The translations under genes were made by a program, and so were the position numbers. From Perognathus longimembris pacificus (Eukaryota > Chordata > Mammalia > Rodentia > Heteromyidae): a DNA stretch of 64,000 nucleotides. Where the stretch lies: positions 31,393,983 to 31,457,982 of the forward strand of contig NC_063174.1 of NCBI RefSeq assembly GCF_023159225.1, given 5' to 3'. This document shows, one piece after another, positions 43,666 to 56,999 of the stretch (within the stretch, counting starts at the first letter, position 1; every line of letters begins with the position of its first letter). The notes beneath the pieces are model-generated. The model saw only the letters and a program-made list of their open reading frames with translations, did no database searches and was not told where the DNA came from.

Positions 43666-46107
43666 AACATATAGAAGCTTGGAGAGATGCCAGGGATGAA
43701 AGGAACTTTTAGGAAAAAATAGTAACTTCAAGGGATAAAAATGTAGGGCATGTGGCTTATTTCACAGTGCTCAGAGACTGGATATGCTATAAAAATATTT
43801 TTCATCTCATTCCAGGAAAGATTGTTGCTCCATCTTGTAGCTTTGTTAACTGTTACTCTAAATATAATAGGATATTTTTCACCACAGTAACTCTTATGCA
43901 TAGGATACCAAGCAGCTTACTTGACTCTTATCCATGACCTCCACAGTAGTCCACTAAATGAATGTCACTGTGGGTTTATAAATGCTCCTTCTATGCAGGA
44001 TTTATCATTTACTGCCAACTGTTGGTGATAGAGCAGAAAATTACTTTCTAGTAGCCCTTCAAGTACTTTCTTCATCCTTAGGTTCTATTAGGTCTTTAAT
44101 AACCCTATATACCCCACCGTCCTTCTACGCCTATTCACACAACTAGCAGGAGAAGAAACAGGCTAACCTTGCAGTCTATATACTTCCTGTGTTCTCAGAA
44201 AGAAACAAAGAAGAGTCTGAGATTCTTCATGAGTTTTCTTTGTCTTAATTTCTAACCATCTCATGTGACTGTTGGTGTCTGAGCTCTGGAATTCAGGTAC
44301 TAAAGGGAAGTTTCTGAGGGCTTCATATGTGATGTGCACGACAGTTATTCGGGTAATTGACTAGACTCTATGTAGGTCAGGATGGAAACACTAGCCTGGT
44401 ATTTCCTCCGTTCTCTCCTGGATCAAGAACATCCGCTAACCAAGTTTGACTGAGCAATTCATTAGTGGACATGGTTGACCACAAAAAAATTGGACATTGT
44501 TGCTCAGTCTACATTGAAACAGTTTCCTGCATGATTTTAAATGAACATGAAGAAGGATGACCCGGCCTCTCAGGGCCATGCTAGTTCACTTGATGATAAA
44601 AATGACAATGCATACTCTGGTGCGCTGTCCCATTTCCTGTCACTGGCTTCATTAGCGAGATTGCTGTAGGCAGCAGAAATAAATTCCAATTTAAATTTTA
44701 TTCTAGAAATAAATATAGGAATCCAGGGTGGAGGGAAAATGTGTAGCAAAGAAACAGGCAACTGAAGATTGTTTGCGGGGGGGCAGGGGGTGGAGTTCAA
44801 AGGAATCAGGAATAAAAAAATGTATTTGTCCTATGCTTCTTCAAGTGACCTAAGCGGGAATTTTATTTTATATAGAAACCTGTGTCTGTAAACAAATTGC
44901 CAAGCCATTAATGTTGAATCTGAAGCTATGGAGTTGATATTTTTTGGCACTGTTTGTAAAGTAATTTTTTTTTCTTTTTGATGGCATTTTGAGGACTAAT
45001 TTCAGTGATGCTCACTGGGTCAGAAATCTAATGTTATTAACTGGGTCATTAAGAATCATTTATCAGTATGATCATCTAAAAACTGCATATGGTGCACAAA
45101 AATATCTAAAGGAAGACATGCATAGTACATCATATACTCAAACAGAAATGGACTTCTTTTAGTTACCCTTTTAAATTTAGAGAAATTGTGGTACTTTGGC
45201 ATTTTATATAAAGCACATTAATGATATATTGTCATTGTAAAAGAGCTTGGTATGGTCGACATTTAATTTCCTTAGTGAGTTTAGATACATTTCCAAATAC
45301 ATTATCAATAGCACATACTACATCTACAGGTACAACTACAATATGAACTTTTTTTTTGTATGGAAATGCCTCCTTCTTGGATTTCTGTGTGCCCATTCAT
45401 CTCCTTTCCTGACTTCCTTCTGCTTTGTCTGTTGGTTTGAGGCAGTTGACATTTTAGCAGGTTACTTTTTTGGAGCAGGACAGAGAGAATCAATTCCAGA
45501 TCATTCTTTATTTACTTGTTTCTAGTAGTTTAATGCCTAAGTTCTAAATTTAGCTTCTCATCAACAAATTTGTCCATAAGATTGAGCTATAAAGTTGGGG
45601 ATTTTCACATCTCTTTTCTGATTCTATGAAATGCTTACTAGATAGAGCTCTCACTTACAAAGTTTCTATGCAGCAGAGACAGACGGACTTTCTAGGCCTT
45701 TATAACAGTGGAAATACTTTAGCCAGAATATTTCTCAGTTTCTCCAAGTGCTGAAGATCAACACTGCTTATGTTTCTTGCTTTATCAGTTTGCTTTATCA
45801 GCAACATTAGCAGCTGAAATGACTCATTTGCCCTTTCCTAAGGTTCTGCTCTTCATCCAGCCCATTATTCCTGTGTGTGTGTGATGCACAGCGTATGATT
45901 CGTGGGAGATCTCCTCAGATATAGGCAGTAGTATGGAAGTAGTCTAGACTGCTGATTATGATACCTGACAACTATAGGTGTTTCAAGTCCATTAGTTAAC
46001 ATGAAATCATTGAATCCTCAATAGAAGTGTTAGCTTATTCCTAATCACCTGACTTTAGCTATCTTGTAGATGAGATATGGCCACTCAACTATAGGTGTAC
46101 ACACACA
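43666..46107. other. No gene recognised
   Basis: About 2.4 kb of AT-rich unrecognised DNA with no long open frame supported by a domain. The 92-codon frame at 45247 is hydrophobic but otherwise featureless. Segment 44480-44900 is discussed in the findings. Confidence 0.45.
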
Positions 46108-46375
46108 CATTATTGAGTGCTTACTATGTATCTGACACTCCTGCTTTACATATTTCAACTTCTCCGATTCTCTCATTATTGCCTTTGGACTAATAATAGA
46201 ATTTTTTAATGTTCCCTAATGCTTTTGAACAAACTCAAGCTTATGTAACTTGTATTAATACATTATTTTATAAACAAAGGAATAGCCAAAGGGAAGTTAA
46301 ATAATTTGCTTGAGACCACATAATTCCTCAAAGGTAAAGCCAGAACTGTGTCCTAGGCTCATGCCTTAGTGGCTT
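46108..46375 (+). mobile_element. MIR SINE
   Basis: 'attgagtgcttactatgtat' is the MIR hallmark. The later part, 'agggaagttaaataatttgc' followed by 'ttgagaccacataattcctc', continues in MIR order. The middle is diverged or expanded. Confidence 0.8.
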
Positions 46376-46914
46376 TGATAATCATCTATTAAACCAGAAT
46401 TGGGAAGTCCGAAGGCAGAGGCACCAATATCCTCCCCAATACAAACATTTTAGGTATGCATTTGCCTGTGTGATAGTTTATGGCCTTTTGCTCTTTTCCT
46501 AGTGTGTATGTATTCTGCTGGCTTCATTTCATGCATCCTGTTTTCTCTCCTTCTTCCTCCTCCAAGTCCTTTAATACATACTGAAAATGATTTAGTGTTA
46601 TAATTATGTAATATCTTTATCATAACATCAGTTTCCTTATATTATTCCAAGTGGGCTACTAGATAACAGAAATAGGGACAAACAAATCCTAACAAGCATG
46701 AGATAGGGATAAATTCCTCTACAATATGATCCTCTGTATCACAGTCAAGATTTTCTAATCTAAATGAGTAGAAAAATTGAAAGAATGTTCTTCTTCCTTG
46801 GACGTGCCTAATGATTTCAACCTACCAACAGCTAAGCTCTTATTTTTCTGAAAGATACAAAGATGAATCAGAGATGTATCTTCCCTTGCTTCTCTAGTTG
46901 AAGTAGATTTAAAC
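46376..46914. other. No gene recognised
   Basis: AT-rich unrecognised DNA. Confidence 0.45.
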
Positions 46915-47015
46915 TTATCAAGGGCAGGTGTTGTTGCATCCTAGTCATCTTTATACCTCCCTTCTGGATTAAAGTATACAAGCTTTACAGAAAATGCTTG
47001 TTGAACACAATATAG
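46915..47015 (+). mobile_element. L2 3' end fragment
   Basis: 'tcaagggcaggtgttgttgc', then 'catctttatacctcc' and 'aaaatgcttgttgaacacaa', parallels the L2 3' end (cagggactg... catctttgtatccc... tgtttgttgaa). Confidence 0.7.
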
Positions 47016-47954
47016 AAATTATGGGTCTCCCATCCAATTCAAGCCCCCTCACCTCCACCCTGCTCCTGTCCTCTTGTTACTAATAACACCTGGGGATCAG
47101 CAGGTGGCAGCAAACCTCTGCCTTTGCTCCTTTCTGGCTGCAGAGGAAACCCTGTCTCATCCAGATTGGCCAGCAAATGTTTTTGCCTGATGCCTTTTGG
47201 ATCTAGTTTGCTAAGACAGTCATGACTACCAAAACTGACCTCAACTAGCACCCCCTTCAGAAGAACCTGGATTTTGGTAGAAAGAATTCAGGCTGAATTA
47301 AGATGTTGCAGGTTCTGTGTTTCAGTAATGGTGGCCATCTGGGGAGGTTTTGTGGCTTCAGGAGGCAGGGGAGAGAGTCTGGATGGAACCTCCACCAGCA
47401 AAGCCTTGTGTCTGGCTGAAGCCATGGCCTCTGCTGCCCCCTGAAATCTGTCTTGCCCAGAAGGGAGCAGAGGACTGTATATGGAGGTAGTCTGGAACAG
47501 TTTGTTTTATGGCTGTTATCTCAATACATGTTTCATAGTTCCTCCTTGCACACATAAAGTGCTCTCATTGGATGGGAAATTTTATGTCTATGAATGGCTT
47601 AATATCTCCAGCGAGGTCCTCAGCTGGGTGTGATAAGGGAAGCCTAAGGAACTCTGAAGCAACTTCATTAAAGAGTAGCTAGGATTTGAGACATAAATAA
47701 AGGAAGGTTGGGACAGGAAGATGAGATTCCCAAATTCAGATCTTTGAGACTTGGGGAAATGATTTCTCTTCCCCTTGTCATCCAAAGTTGGTTAACACTG
47801 TGGTAAAATTGTGAAGGAGGTAGTACCTGTGTGTGCTCACAGCCTCCCTCTTCCTTCTCCTAAAGATACGGTAAGCAACCTAGACATTGCAAGTCTGAAG
47901 GAATGTGTGTGTGTGTGAGTGTGTGTGTGCACACTCACAACAGTGTTCAAGTGC
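47016..47954. other. Unrecognised; short transposase-like peptide on minus strand
   Basis: No gene model. A 70-codon minus frame (47039-47251) contains NLDETGFPLQP, discussed in the findings. A (TG)n run lies at 47905-47931. Confidence 0.4.
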
Positions 47955-48398
47955 CAGTGTGTGGGTATTGGTGTTTGCACTGAGGTCCTTACACTCCCCC
48001 TTGGCTTTTTTGCTTAAGGCTGGTACTTTACCAACTTGAATCACACCTCCACTTCTGGCTTTTTTTTTGGCCAGTCCTGGGCCTTGGACTCAGGGCCTGA
48101 GCACTGTCCCTGGCTTCTTCCCGCTCAAGGCTAGCACTCTGCCACTTGAGCCACAGTGCCGCTTCTGGCCGTTTTCTGTATATGTGGTGCTGGGGAATCG
48201 AACCTAGGGCCTCGTGTATCCGAGGCAGGCACTCTTGCCACTAGGCTATATCCCCCGCCCCACTTCTGGCTTTTTTGTTGGTTAATTGGAGCTAGGAATC
48301 TTTTGGATTTGTCTACTATGGCTGGTTTCAAACTTCAGTCTTCAGATCTGAGCCTTCTGAGTAGCTAGGATTACAGGCATGAACTACCAACCAGCACT
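47955..48398 (-). mobile_element. B1-ID composite SINE split by an ID-dimer SINE
   Basis: The ID-like part lies at 47955-48065 and the linker and B1-like part at 48262-48398 (ggttaattggagctaggaat ... ggattacaggcatgaactac). The interruption is the SINE at 48066-48261. The split carries a 15-bp duplication ACTTCTGGCTTTTTT (48051-48065 and 48262-48276). Confidence 0.92.
48066..48261 (-). mobile_element. ID-dimer SINE (young)
   Basis: Reverse copy. In element sense it has an ID head with an intact B-box-like GGTTCGATTCC, a linker, a second ID-like unit and an A tail. It differs from the copy at 51065-51278 at only about three places over the shared length, so the family was recently active. Confidence 0.94.
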
Positions 48399-48644
48399 TG
48401 ATGAAGGAATGTGCATTCCAATGGCAGTCACTTAGTAAGGCAATGACTTTTGGACTAAGACCTAGCTAGACCTAGCTAGACCAGGCACACACAAAACATT
48501 GCCATGGTAATTAGCAGTAGACACTGGGTGTGGGCAGGCAACAAGGTGTACAGGTCAGCATGCATGTATGTGCATAGGTCAGGAGAGGGGCACAGGGGTA
48601 GGAACTATAAAATACCAGTCATATGTGAAGAATGAATGGTTTGA

Positions 48645-48840
48645 AAGGACAGTTTGGCATCATGGCTAAAAGAGCCCATTTTGAAGGTGGGAAACAGTGA
48701 GCTGGACTCGGAAGTGCCACTTACTCACTGGGTGAAGACGGTTGAGTAGATTCTTAGTAGCCCAATTTCTAGAATGGGCTTAGTAATGGCTACAGTTTTT
48801 AGCACAGCACTTTTGACATGATGAGTAATATATAAAATGT
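48645..48840 (+). mobile_element. MIR SINE
   Basis: 'ggcatcatggctaaaagagc', 'gtgccacttactcactgggt' and 'tctagaatgggcttagtaat' follow MIR order. Confidence 0.75.
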
Positions 48841-49348
48841 AGCTGTTACAGCTGATTTCATAGAACTCAAACTCATGTTAATTATTTTTCCTGTACATGT
48901 GAAATCAAGTCTTTATATCTATTTGTAACATGTTAAACTTTGAAGAGGACATATTGTAGTCCTTAATGACTTTCCAAATTAATGCTGAAATGAAAAAGAA
49001 TTCTAAACCTAGCAATCAGAACTTAGACATTGGTTCTGCCTTTGCAATTAAAGAATTATAAGGTCCTTTTCAAATTCCTTAGCTTAGCTATAGTCCTTTA
49101 CTGCAGAGAAGGGTGGGGTCTGACAACTGTCAGTGCTTTTGTACCTGTTGGTACTAACCATCCTGTGGTTTTCCAAGATTAGCTTTTGTTCTATCCCAGA
49201 ACTGATTGGCTGATACAGTCTAATTGTACCTGGGTTTTGAGACTCTGAGTCTTCAGTAGCCTACTTTGTTTTTGTGTATAATTAAGATTATCTTCCCAAC
49301 CTCTGCCCTATGTTGTACAAGGACAAAGGACAGTAAAAACAATGTTTA
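48841..49348. other. No gene recognised
   Basis: Unrecognised DNA. Confidence 0.45.
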
Positions 49349-49572
49349 GCCAGGTGCTAGTGACAGACCTGTAATCCTAGCTACTCAGGAGGTTGAGATC
49401 TGAGGATCACGGTTTGAAGCCAGTCCAGGCAGGAAAGTCTGTGAGACTCTTTTCTCCAATTAACTACCAGAAAACTGGAAGTAGAGCTGTGCTCAAAGTG
49501 ATAAAGCACTAACCTTTAGCAAAAAAGCTCAGGAACAGTGCTCCGTCCCTGAATTCAAATCCTATGACCAAC
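49349..49572 (+). mobile_element. B1-ID composite SINE
   Basis: From 'agccaggtgctagtgacaga' to 'gaattcaaatcctatgacca', ending in a CAA-rich tail. Confidence 0.9.
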
Positions 49573-50365
49573 AACAACAGCAAAAAATGGTGTTTAGTCA
49601 TGCTACTTGATAAAAATGGGTCAGATGATGCTTGAGTGGGTTAGAATGGACAAGTAAACTGCCCATGTATGGAAAGGAGCATGCTGTGTACCAGGTGCCA
49701 CTAGCCACCTCCTGCAAGTCACTGTCTGCTTCTGAATCCCTTGCTGAATATATAAATACAGAGAAGTAAATGAATCTCAGAATTCCCAATTGACCTAAAT
49801 AGCTCTGTCATTAGCAGTGAGGCTCTTGCTAATTAAAATAAATGAAACATGTCAGAGATAAGAGTTATTACCATTTAGGATATGTATCTAAAACTTGAAA
49901 AAAATGCATCAGCTCTTGATGTAAGTTGGATATTGCCAGAACACAGGCATGGTAAATTAGGGCCTGAGTCTAGAATCCTGGAAGTTCAATGCGGGTGAGC
50001 TTTGAACTAGCACTAGAATCTTGTCATTGAACGTGTACATTTAATAGATAGGAAGTCATTTCCTCAATGCATTGGTTCTTACATTGTTGGCTGGCTCTCT
50101 CTCCCTTTAAGTCTCTGCCAGAAGGATCTAAACATGGATTTTTAGTGAGTTGAAGACTATCTTCTACTATTGTTTCCTACTGAAGGGCTCATCTTCCATG
50201 AAATAGTTTTCCCCCTTTAATGGTTAAAAATAATCTATAAATAAATAAATAACAGGTGAGACTTTCTGTCTTTACAATTAGGAACCCAAAGTTTGGGGTA
50301 CGTACAGATCCTTTTGCCTTCACATGGTGTATGAGAGGTGATAAAGTAGCCTTCACATTTGAGTG

Positions 50366-50366
<1 letters not shown>
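49573..50366. other. No gene recognised
   Basis: Unrecognised DNA; only short frames. Confidence 0.45.

Positions 50367-50398
<32 letters not shown>
50367..50398. repeat. (TG)n microsatellite
   Basis: 32 bp of TG, abutting the tail side of the following reverse SINE. Confidence 0.95.
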
Positions 50399-50399
50399 G

Positions 50400-50608
50400 C
50401 ATGCTGCTTCTGAGGCTTGAACTCAAGGCCTGGGTGCTGTTGCTGAACTTACTTGCTCAAGGCTAGCACTCTACACTTGAGCTACTGCTCCTCTTCTGGC
50501 CTTTTTTTTGCTGATTAATTGGAGATAAGAGTCTCATGAACTCTCCTGCCTGGGTTGGCAGCCATCTGTATAGTTATGATTATAGACATCAGCCACTGGC
50601 ACCTAGCT
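50400..50608 (-). mobile_element. B1-ID composite SINE
   Basis: Reverse copy with 'gaggcttgaactcaaggcct', 'gctgattaattggagataag' and 'cagccactggcacctagc'. A deletion removes part of the B1-like half. Confidence 0.88.
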
Positions 50609-50644
50609 ACACATTTAGGTGATTTAAAAAATTGTTGTTGTTGG

Positions 50645-50862
50645 TGGTGATCATGAGCTTGAACTCAGGGCCTGCGTGCTGTCCCTGAACCTTTGTGCTC
50701 AAGGATAGTGCTCTACCACTTTGAACAATATCTCCACTCTGGTTTCAGGTGGTTAATTGGAGATAACAGTCTCACAGACTTTACTGCTTGGGCTGGCTTT
50801 GAACTGTGATCCTGAAATCTCAGCCTCCTGAGTAGCTAGAATTGCAGGCATGAGCCTAGCAC
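50645..50862 (-). mobile_element. B1-ID composite SINE
   Basis: Reverse copy with 'gagcttgaactcagggcctg', 'ggtggttaattggagataac' and 'cctgagtagctagaattgca'. It is in the same orientation as its neighbour, 37 bp away. Confidence 0.9.
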
Positions 50863-51064
50863 TATTTCAGTTTTTGTGTTGGGCTCCACTGGAATCTTTA
50901 GATGCTCTAAGCTTTGAAAAGATTGTTGATGTCATCATTTGTTATATAATTAAAACTAATAATAGGAAAAATTCTAAAGCAAAATATAAGGAAAAGACAC
51001 TTAGGTTGTGATTTCCTATAAGACTATTTTGATAATGAGCTGGAATGTCCAGCATCAGTTTTTT

Positions 51065-51278
51065 TTGTTTTTTGTTTTTTTTTTTTGGCCAGTCCTGGGC
51101 CTTGGACTCAGGGCCTGAGCACTGTCCCTGGCTTCTTCCCGCTCAAGGCTAGCACTCTGCCACTTGAGCCACAGCGCCGCTTCTGGCCGTTTTCTGTATA
51201 TGTGGTGCTGGGGAATCGAACCTAGGGCCTCGTGTATCTGAGGCAGGCACTCTTGCCACTAGGCTATATCCCCAGCCC
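51065..51278 (-). mobile_element. ID-dimer SINE (young)
   Basis: Reverse copy flanked by a perfect 16-bp duplication CCAGCATCAGTTTTTT (51049-51064 and 51279-51294). In element sense the B box GGTTCGATTCC is intact. The tail is a T-rich run (poly-A in sense) interrupted by single Gs. Confidence 0.95.
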
Positions 51279-51294
51279 CCAGCATCAGTTTTTT

Positions 51295-51780
51295 AAAAAT
51301 AAATCTATTGGCACATAATATAAAATTCTTTAGTAATGGTCTCTATCCTTTTCTTGCCATGCTTGTCTGGTACAGGGCTGATGGCCATATTTTTAACCTG
51401 CTTATTGGGTAGTAAGCATTTTTCATCCTTACAGTTGTGTTTGTTCCAATGCATGCTTAGTCAGCTGCATCGGATTGTGTGTGGGATCTTCTTAAGTGGA
51501 GATTCTAGTGAACCTTGGGTCCTTCCCAGATTTAACTCATTGGATTCTTTGAGGTGGGATTCTGCTCCTTAAATAATGTTTGTGGGAATTAAAATAAAGC
51601 TTAAAAATTAGTCAGAAGGCTAGAGGACAGAAATTTGACACTCTTAAATCCCTGGGGAGTTTCTTTAAAAAAAATGTAATGTTCTTTCGAAGTTTTTGCC
51701 TGCTCACAAGGTCTGAGAAAGATCCTTTGAGGCCATCTAGATAGAGTAAAGCCCACTGAAATTTTATTGAGAATGATACT
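51295..51780. other. No gene recognised
   Basis: Unrecognised DNA. The 116-codon minus frame at 51612-51962 runs into a transposon relic and has no recognisable domain. Confidence 0.45.
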
Positions 51781-52026
51781 CTAGACAACTGTGGCTCCAC
51801 AGAAATATAATGCACTTTATATCTATATTTAAAGGGTGTTTTAGTAGCCACATTTGAAAAAAAAAGAAATAGGTGAAATTGATCTTTTAGATAGTCTAGA
51901 TTTACTCCAATATAGTCAACATATTTTGTCATGCAATTAAGGAAATTATTGAGATACTTCACATTCTTTTTGTTATACTAGATCTTTGAAATCTTGCAGT
52001 ACTTTATATTTGTAGCACACCTTAAC
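51781..52026 (+). mobile_element. MER5A-like hAT-Charlie DNA transposon
   Basis: 'gttttagtagccacatttga', 'aaataggtgaaattgatctt', 'gagatacttcacattctttt' and 'tagatctttgaaatcttgca' follow the order of MER5A. It is truncated before the terminal inverted repeat on the right, where a T run (52028-52046) follows. Confidence 0.75.
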
Positions 52027-52045
52027 TTTTTTTTTTTTTTTTTTT

Positions 52046-53142
52046 AGTCTCGAAATGTAGCAATAAAACTGGAAACCTCTACTTGCTGGCTGCTAATAGA
52101 CCTGGTGTTAACTGACACATCTCTAATAATGAAATGTTCCAGTATTTGGATCTGTCCATGTGCTGTTAATATCTGAGTTGGAGAATCCTGAGTCATTCAA
52201 AGTTCACACTCTGCAGCTCCCATTCTCTATAATCTGGCCCAAACCAGTCTTTTCAATGACATCATTCCATTCTTCAGCCACAAGGCATATCTACACCCAA
52301 CCCACATTCTGTCATTGTCCTGGCCAGTTTACTCCCTTTGACTGACCACTTCACTGTTTCCTCTCCTGAGCATAGAATTCTACCCATCTCCAGAGGCCCG
52401 CTGGAAGCCTGGTTGTCTGTGGGGCAGCCTTCTTCTCCTGACTCTGGTACCATCTGGCCCGCCCACAGAATGGTTACACACCCTGCTTTAAGATTGATTT
52501 TATAGTACAGGAAGTAGTTTTTCTAGAATTTGTGACAAAAATCCCTTTTCAAATCTATCTAGAGGCTGACATCTTGGCAAAAATAGTGATATTATAGCCA
52601 GAATGTTGGGCAAAAATCCCTTGTTCTAAGAGGTCTCAGTTGGACTAGATTCAGCCACCCATCCTTATATCTCCATGAAAGAGAGGAACATTGATGAAGA
52701 GAGAAAGGTCTAATCAAATGAAGCTGCACTGGAAGAGAAAGTGACTCAGTGACCCAAATATTATCCTCAGGGATTTAGAAAGAATGGATGGCAGAAGGTG
52801 AGAAGTTATGAACATTTAAAACAATTTCAATGGCAGGCACAGGCTGGTTGACCATTTCCTCAGTCTGTCTCTAGAGGAATCCAGAAAAGTTATCACTCTG
52901 TTATTAAGAAAGAATAGGAACAAGGTGGCACTGATCGGCGATCTCCTGAGTTTGGGGCTGTGTCCTTTAAGATGATAAGAAAAATTGTCTATTGGAGGGG
53001 CAAGTTGCCTTCCACACAAGAGGCTTAACAGTGAATCTTTTCCCTAGAGACACCAAGATGATTGCAAGGGAACAGCAGTAGACAATAGCTCAGACCAAAG
53101 GGCACAGGATCAAAACTGGGGGACTTTAGTTTACAGGGCGCA
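52046..53142. other. No gene recognised
   Basis: Unrecognised DNA; short frames only. Confidence 0.45.
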
Positions 53143-53402
53143 GAACTAGGGCTTGAATGTAAGATCTTAGGTGCTGTCCCTTAGCTTTATTGTTTAAGGC
53201 TAGCACTCTAGCATTTGAGCCACAGCTATACTTCTGGCATTTATTTATTTATCCATTATTTGTATATTCACTCATTTATTTATTATTTATTTAAGATAAG
53301 AGAGTCACGGACTTTCCTGCCTGGGCTGACTTTGAACCTCGATCCTCAAAACTCAGCCTCTTGAGTAGCTAAGATTACCAACATGAGCCACCAGTGTCCG
53401 AC
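53143..53402 (-). mobile_element. B1-ID composite SINE with internal TTTA expansion
   Basis: Reverse copy from 'agggcttgaatgtaagatct' to 'catgagccaccagtgtccga'. A (TTTA)-rich insertion of about 60 bp (53240-53295) separates the two halves. Confidence 0.85.
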
Positions 53403-53950
53403 AAAAGGATTTTTAAGTTGCCTCTTGCAAGATCCCTTTACCAATAGACATTATCTTTAATGTGTTTATATTTGCTCCCTCAAGGTGGCTAGGTAGAACT
53501 GTGCTGGAATCACTGACCTACTGGTGTGCAGATGAGGTTGAATGGAGCTGAGAGTGGTGAGGATTTGGGAGGAGACAGACGGGACAGAAATTTTGATATT
53601 GGGTTTCCACAGATGCGTCATTGCACCTCAGGAATGCATCACACAGGCAACCTACGGGATGGATGGGTCGGAGGGCCTGGGGCAGGTTTGGTGAGATCAA
53701 TGAGCAGCATGTGAGCTCCAGGAATAGCTTCCTCTGTTTGAGGGAATTGTCAGCATGGTCCTTAAAAGTAGGGCTTGCTCTGTCTCTTCAGGGAAAGCAC
53801 AGACGCATTGCGATTTGTTATACTTGAATAGACAATTAGTTCACTCCACACACAGTGCCGGTGGAAATAGTAGGGTATATTTTCTTCACAGGAAAGTGGG
53901 ATTCACTAAAATAGGAATTTCCAAGGGCGGCAGGTATGGTGACAAACATT
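53403..53950. other. No gene recognised
   Basis: Unrecognised DNA. Overlapping frames of 60-68 codons on both strands are not supported. Confidence 0.45.
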
Positions 53951-54170
53951 AGCCTGGTTGCTGGTGGTTCATGCCTATGATCCTACCTACTGAGGAGCTG
54001 ACATCTGAGGATCAAGATCCAGTCTGGCAGAAAAGTCTTAGAGACTCTTATCTCCAGTTAACCACTAATAAGCTAAAAGTGGAGGTGTGGCTCAGGTGGT
54101 ATAGTGCCAGCCTTGAGCAAAAAGGCCAAGCAAGAACACAAGGCCCTGAAGTCAAATCCAATACTGGTAC
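53951..54170 (+). mobile_element. B1-ID composite SINE
   Basis: From 'tagcctggttgctggtggtt' to 'gaagtcaaatccaatactgg'. Confidence 0.87.
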
Positions 54171-54707
54171 AAACAAAACCAAAAACATTCCAAACATTGA
54201 GAAACCCTCTTTTCCCTCTATCTATTTGATTCAACTATATTAAATTAATATGTCTCTGCTCTGTCCTGTGATGTGACATGGTAGGATAAAGTCAAAAGAA
54301 TATTAACTTATTTGCTTTTAGGCATTCATGGAGATGGCTGTCCAATCACCACTGGAGGTGATGCTCAGAGGAGGAAATGAAAGTTGGGGAGAATTTGGGA
54401 TGCAATGGTCAGGAATTTGTAGACGTGGAAGCTGAATTTTAGAGATTCGTGAATGATTTATCTTCCAAATTTGGGTTTCAAAGAAGGTTTTTGTGGACAT
54501 ATACTTCCTTATCAATCCTCACAATTCCACCCATGCCAGCATTGTAAAATGCAAACCACTGGCATTCTGCAAGTGCTCTTTTTCATTGATAGCACCAAGC
54601 TCTCTCAACATGTCACATCTGTTGTATCTACTGCCTAATTCTTAAGAGCTCAAAGAATGCTATCTAGCACCTGAGTATAGAATCTTGAGTAGTAGATATA
54701 AACTACT
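54171..54707. other. No gene recognised
   Basis: Unrecognised DNA. Confidence 0.45.
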
Positions 54708-54723
54708 CCATCCTCCATGTTTA

Positions 54724-55759
<1,036 letters not shown>

Positions 55760-55775
55760 CCATCCTCCATGTTTA

Positions 55776-55989
55776 AGTGTTGTATTTATGGACACAAGTC
55801 CACATGCTCAGAAACTTCCAATTGTGTTGATTTATTTTTTTAAAGCAGAAGTTGCTATTGGTCATTTCAATGGTAAAACTCTTAAATAGCTAATTTTTTA
55901 CATGTTCAGATATTTTTAGATACTGCTAACATGGGAATAATGGAAAAGCAGTGCAGCTATATTAAAAACAAATGCATTGATAAGAGGCA
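55776..55989. other. Unrecognised spacer
   Basis: AT-rich, no features seen. Confidence 0.45.
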
Positions 55990-56085
55990 TTAGGTGTAGG
56001 GTTTAAGAGTGCCTGGGTCAGAGTGCCTGGGTTCAGAACCCACTATCGTCATGTCAGAATGGATAAGTATCCCCTCAGCTTCCCA
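55990..56085 (+). mobile_element. MIR SINE fragment
   Basis: 'ggtttaagagtgcctgggtc' and 'agagtgcctgggttcagaac' match the MIR 5' half (ggttaagagc... ctgcctgggttcgaatcc). Confidence 0.7.
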
Positions 56086-56423
56086 GCTCCCATGCTAAAC
56101 TACAGGTCCTTGAGATCTACATTGTTTGAAAAGCAGTTCAGGAGAGTCTCACAGAATATATATATATATATTTTTAGACAGGATTTACTTTAGTATAGTA
56201 GGGAGAAAGAGAAGAGAAATGAAAATCTTCCTGGTCTGCATAAAGGAAATGGGAGTTAAAGATTCAAAATGGCAGCTGGTTTTGCTGCCTTTATATTTTG
56301 TAAGCTGAGAGAATATAAGTGCTCATGTCTAGCAAGCCCCTACCCATTAGACAATGGATCAGGATGATAAGAATGGTGCTACTTATTATTCAAAACTATG
56401 GAGAAGTCTCTGGGGCCTATCTG

Positions 56424-56454
56424 AAACACACACACACACATACACACACACACA
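56424..56454. repeat. (CA)n microsatellite
   Basis: CA repeat with one TA interruption. A short (TA)n run also lies at 56157-56171. Confidence 0.93.
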
Positions 56455-56483
56455 GTTTCTTTGTTTTATTTTTGTTGTTGTTG

Positions 56484-56690
56484 TTGATTGTGGTCCTGGG
56501 GATTGGATTTGGGTCCAGTACACTGTCCCTGAGCTCTTTTTGCTCAAGGCTAGTGTTCTATCACTTTAAGCCACAGCACCACTTCCAGTTTCCTAGGGAC
56601 TAATTGGAGATAAAAGTCTCACAGACTTTCCTGCCTGGGCTAGCTTTGAATCATGATCTTCCAATCTCAGTCTATTGAGTAGCAAGTTTT
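56484..56690 (-). mobile_element. B1-ID composite SINE
   Basis: Reverse copy from 'ttgattgtggtcctggggat' to 'agtctattgagtagcaag'. The last part of the B1-like head is missing. Confidence 0.85.
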
Positions 56691-56999
56691 TTCCTTTTCT
56701 TGATAAGCTTCCGATCTTACTGTCTTAACCCATTACAGGGTTGTGGGATTTTGCTCTTTCAAAGTAGAGGACCAATTTAGATCGTCCTTTTTATGTCTCC
56801 CATTCCTCTTAATGACTTAGCATTTAAATGGGGGAAGTTCAATTGTTGCTTTTTCATTTGCTTTCTGATTTCAACTTCTGAATCTGACTTTTTTTTATAT
56901 TTATGAAAGAACAAGGTAATCTCCCTGTGTTCTCACCTATTTTGGTTGGCCATTCTGAGACTGGTATAGAGCTTCTTTTTTGCTTTGTCTTTCCAATGC
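56691..56999. other. Unrecognised spacer
   Basis: No features seen. Confidence 0.45.
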
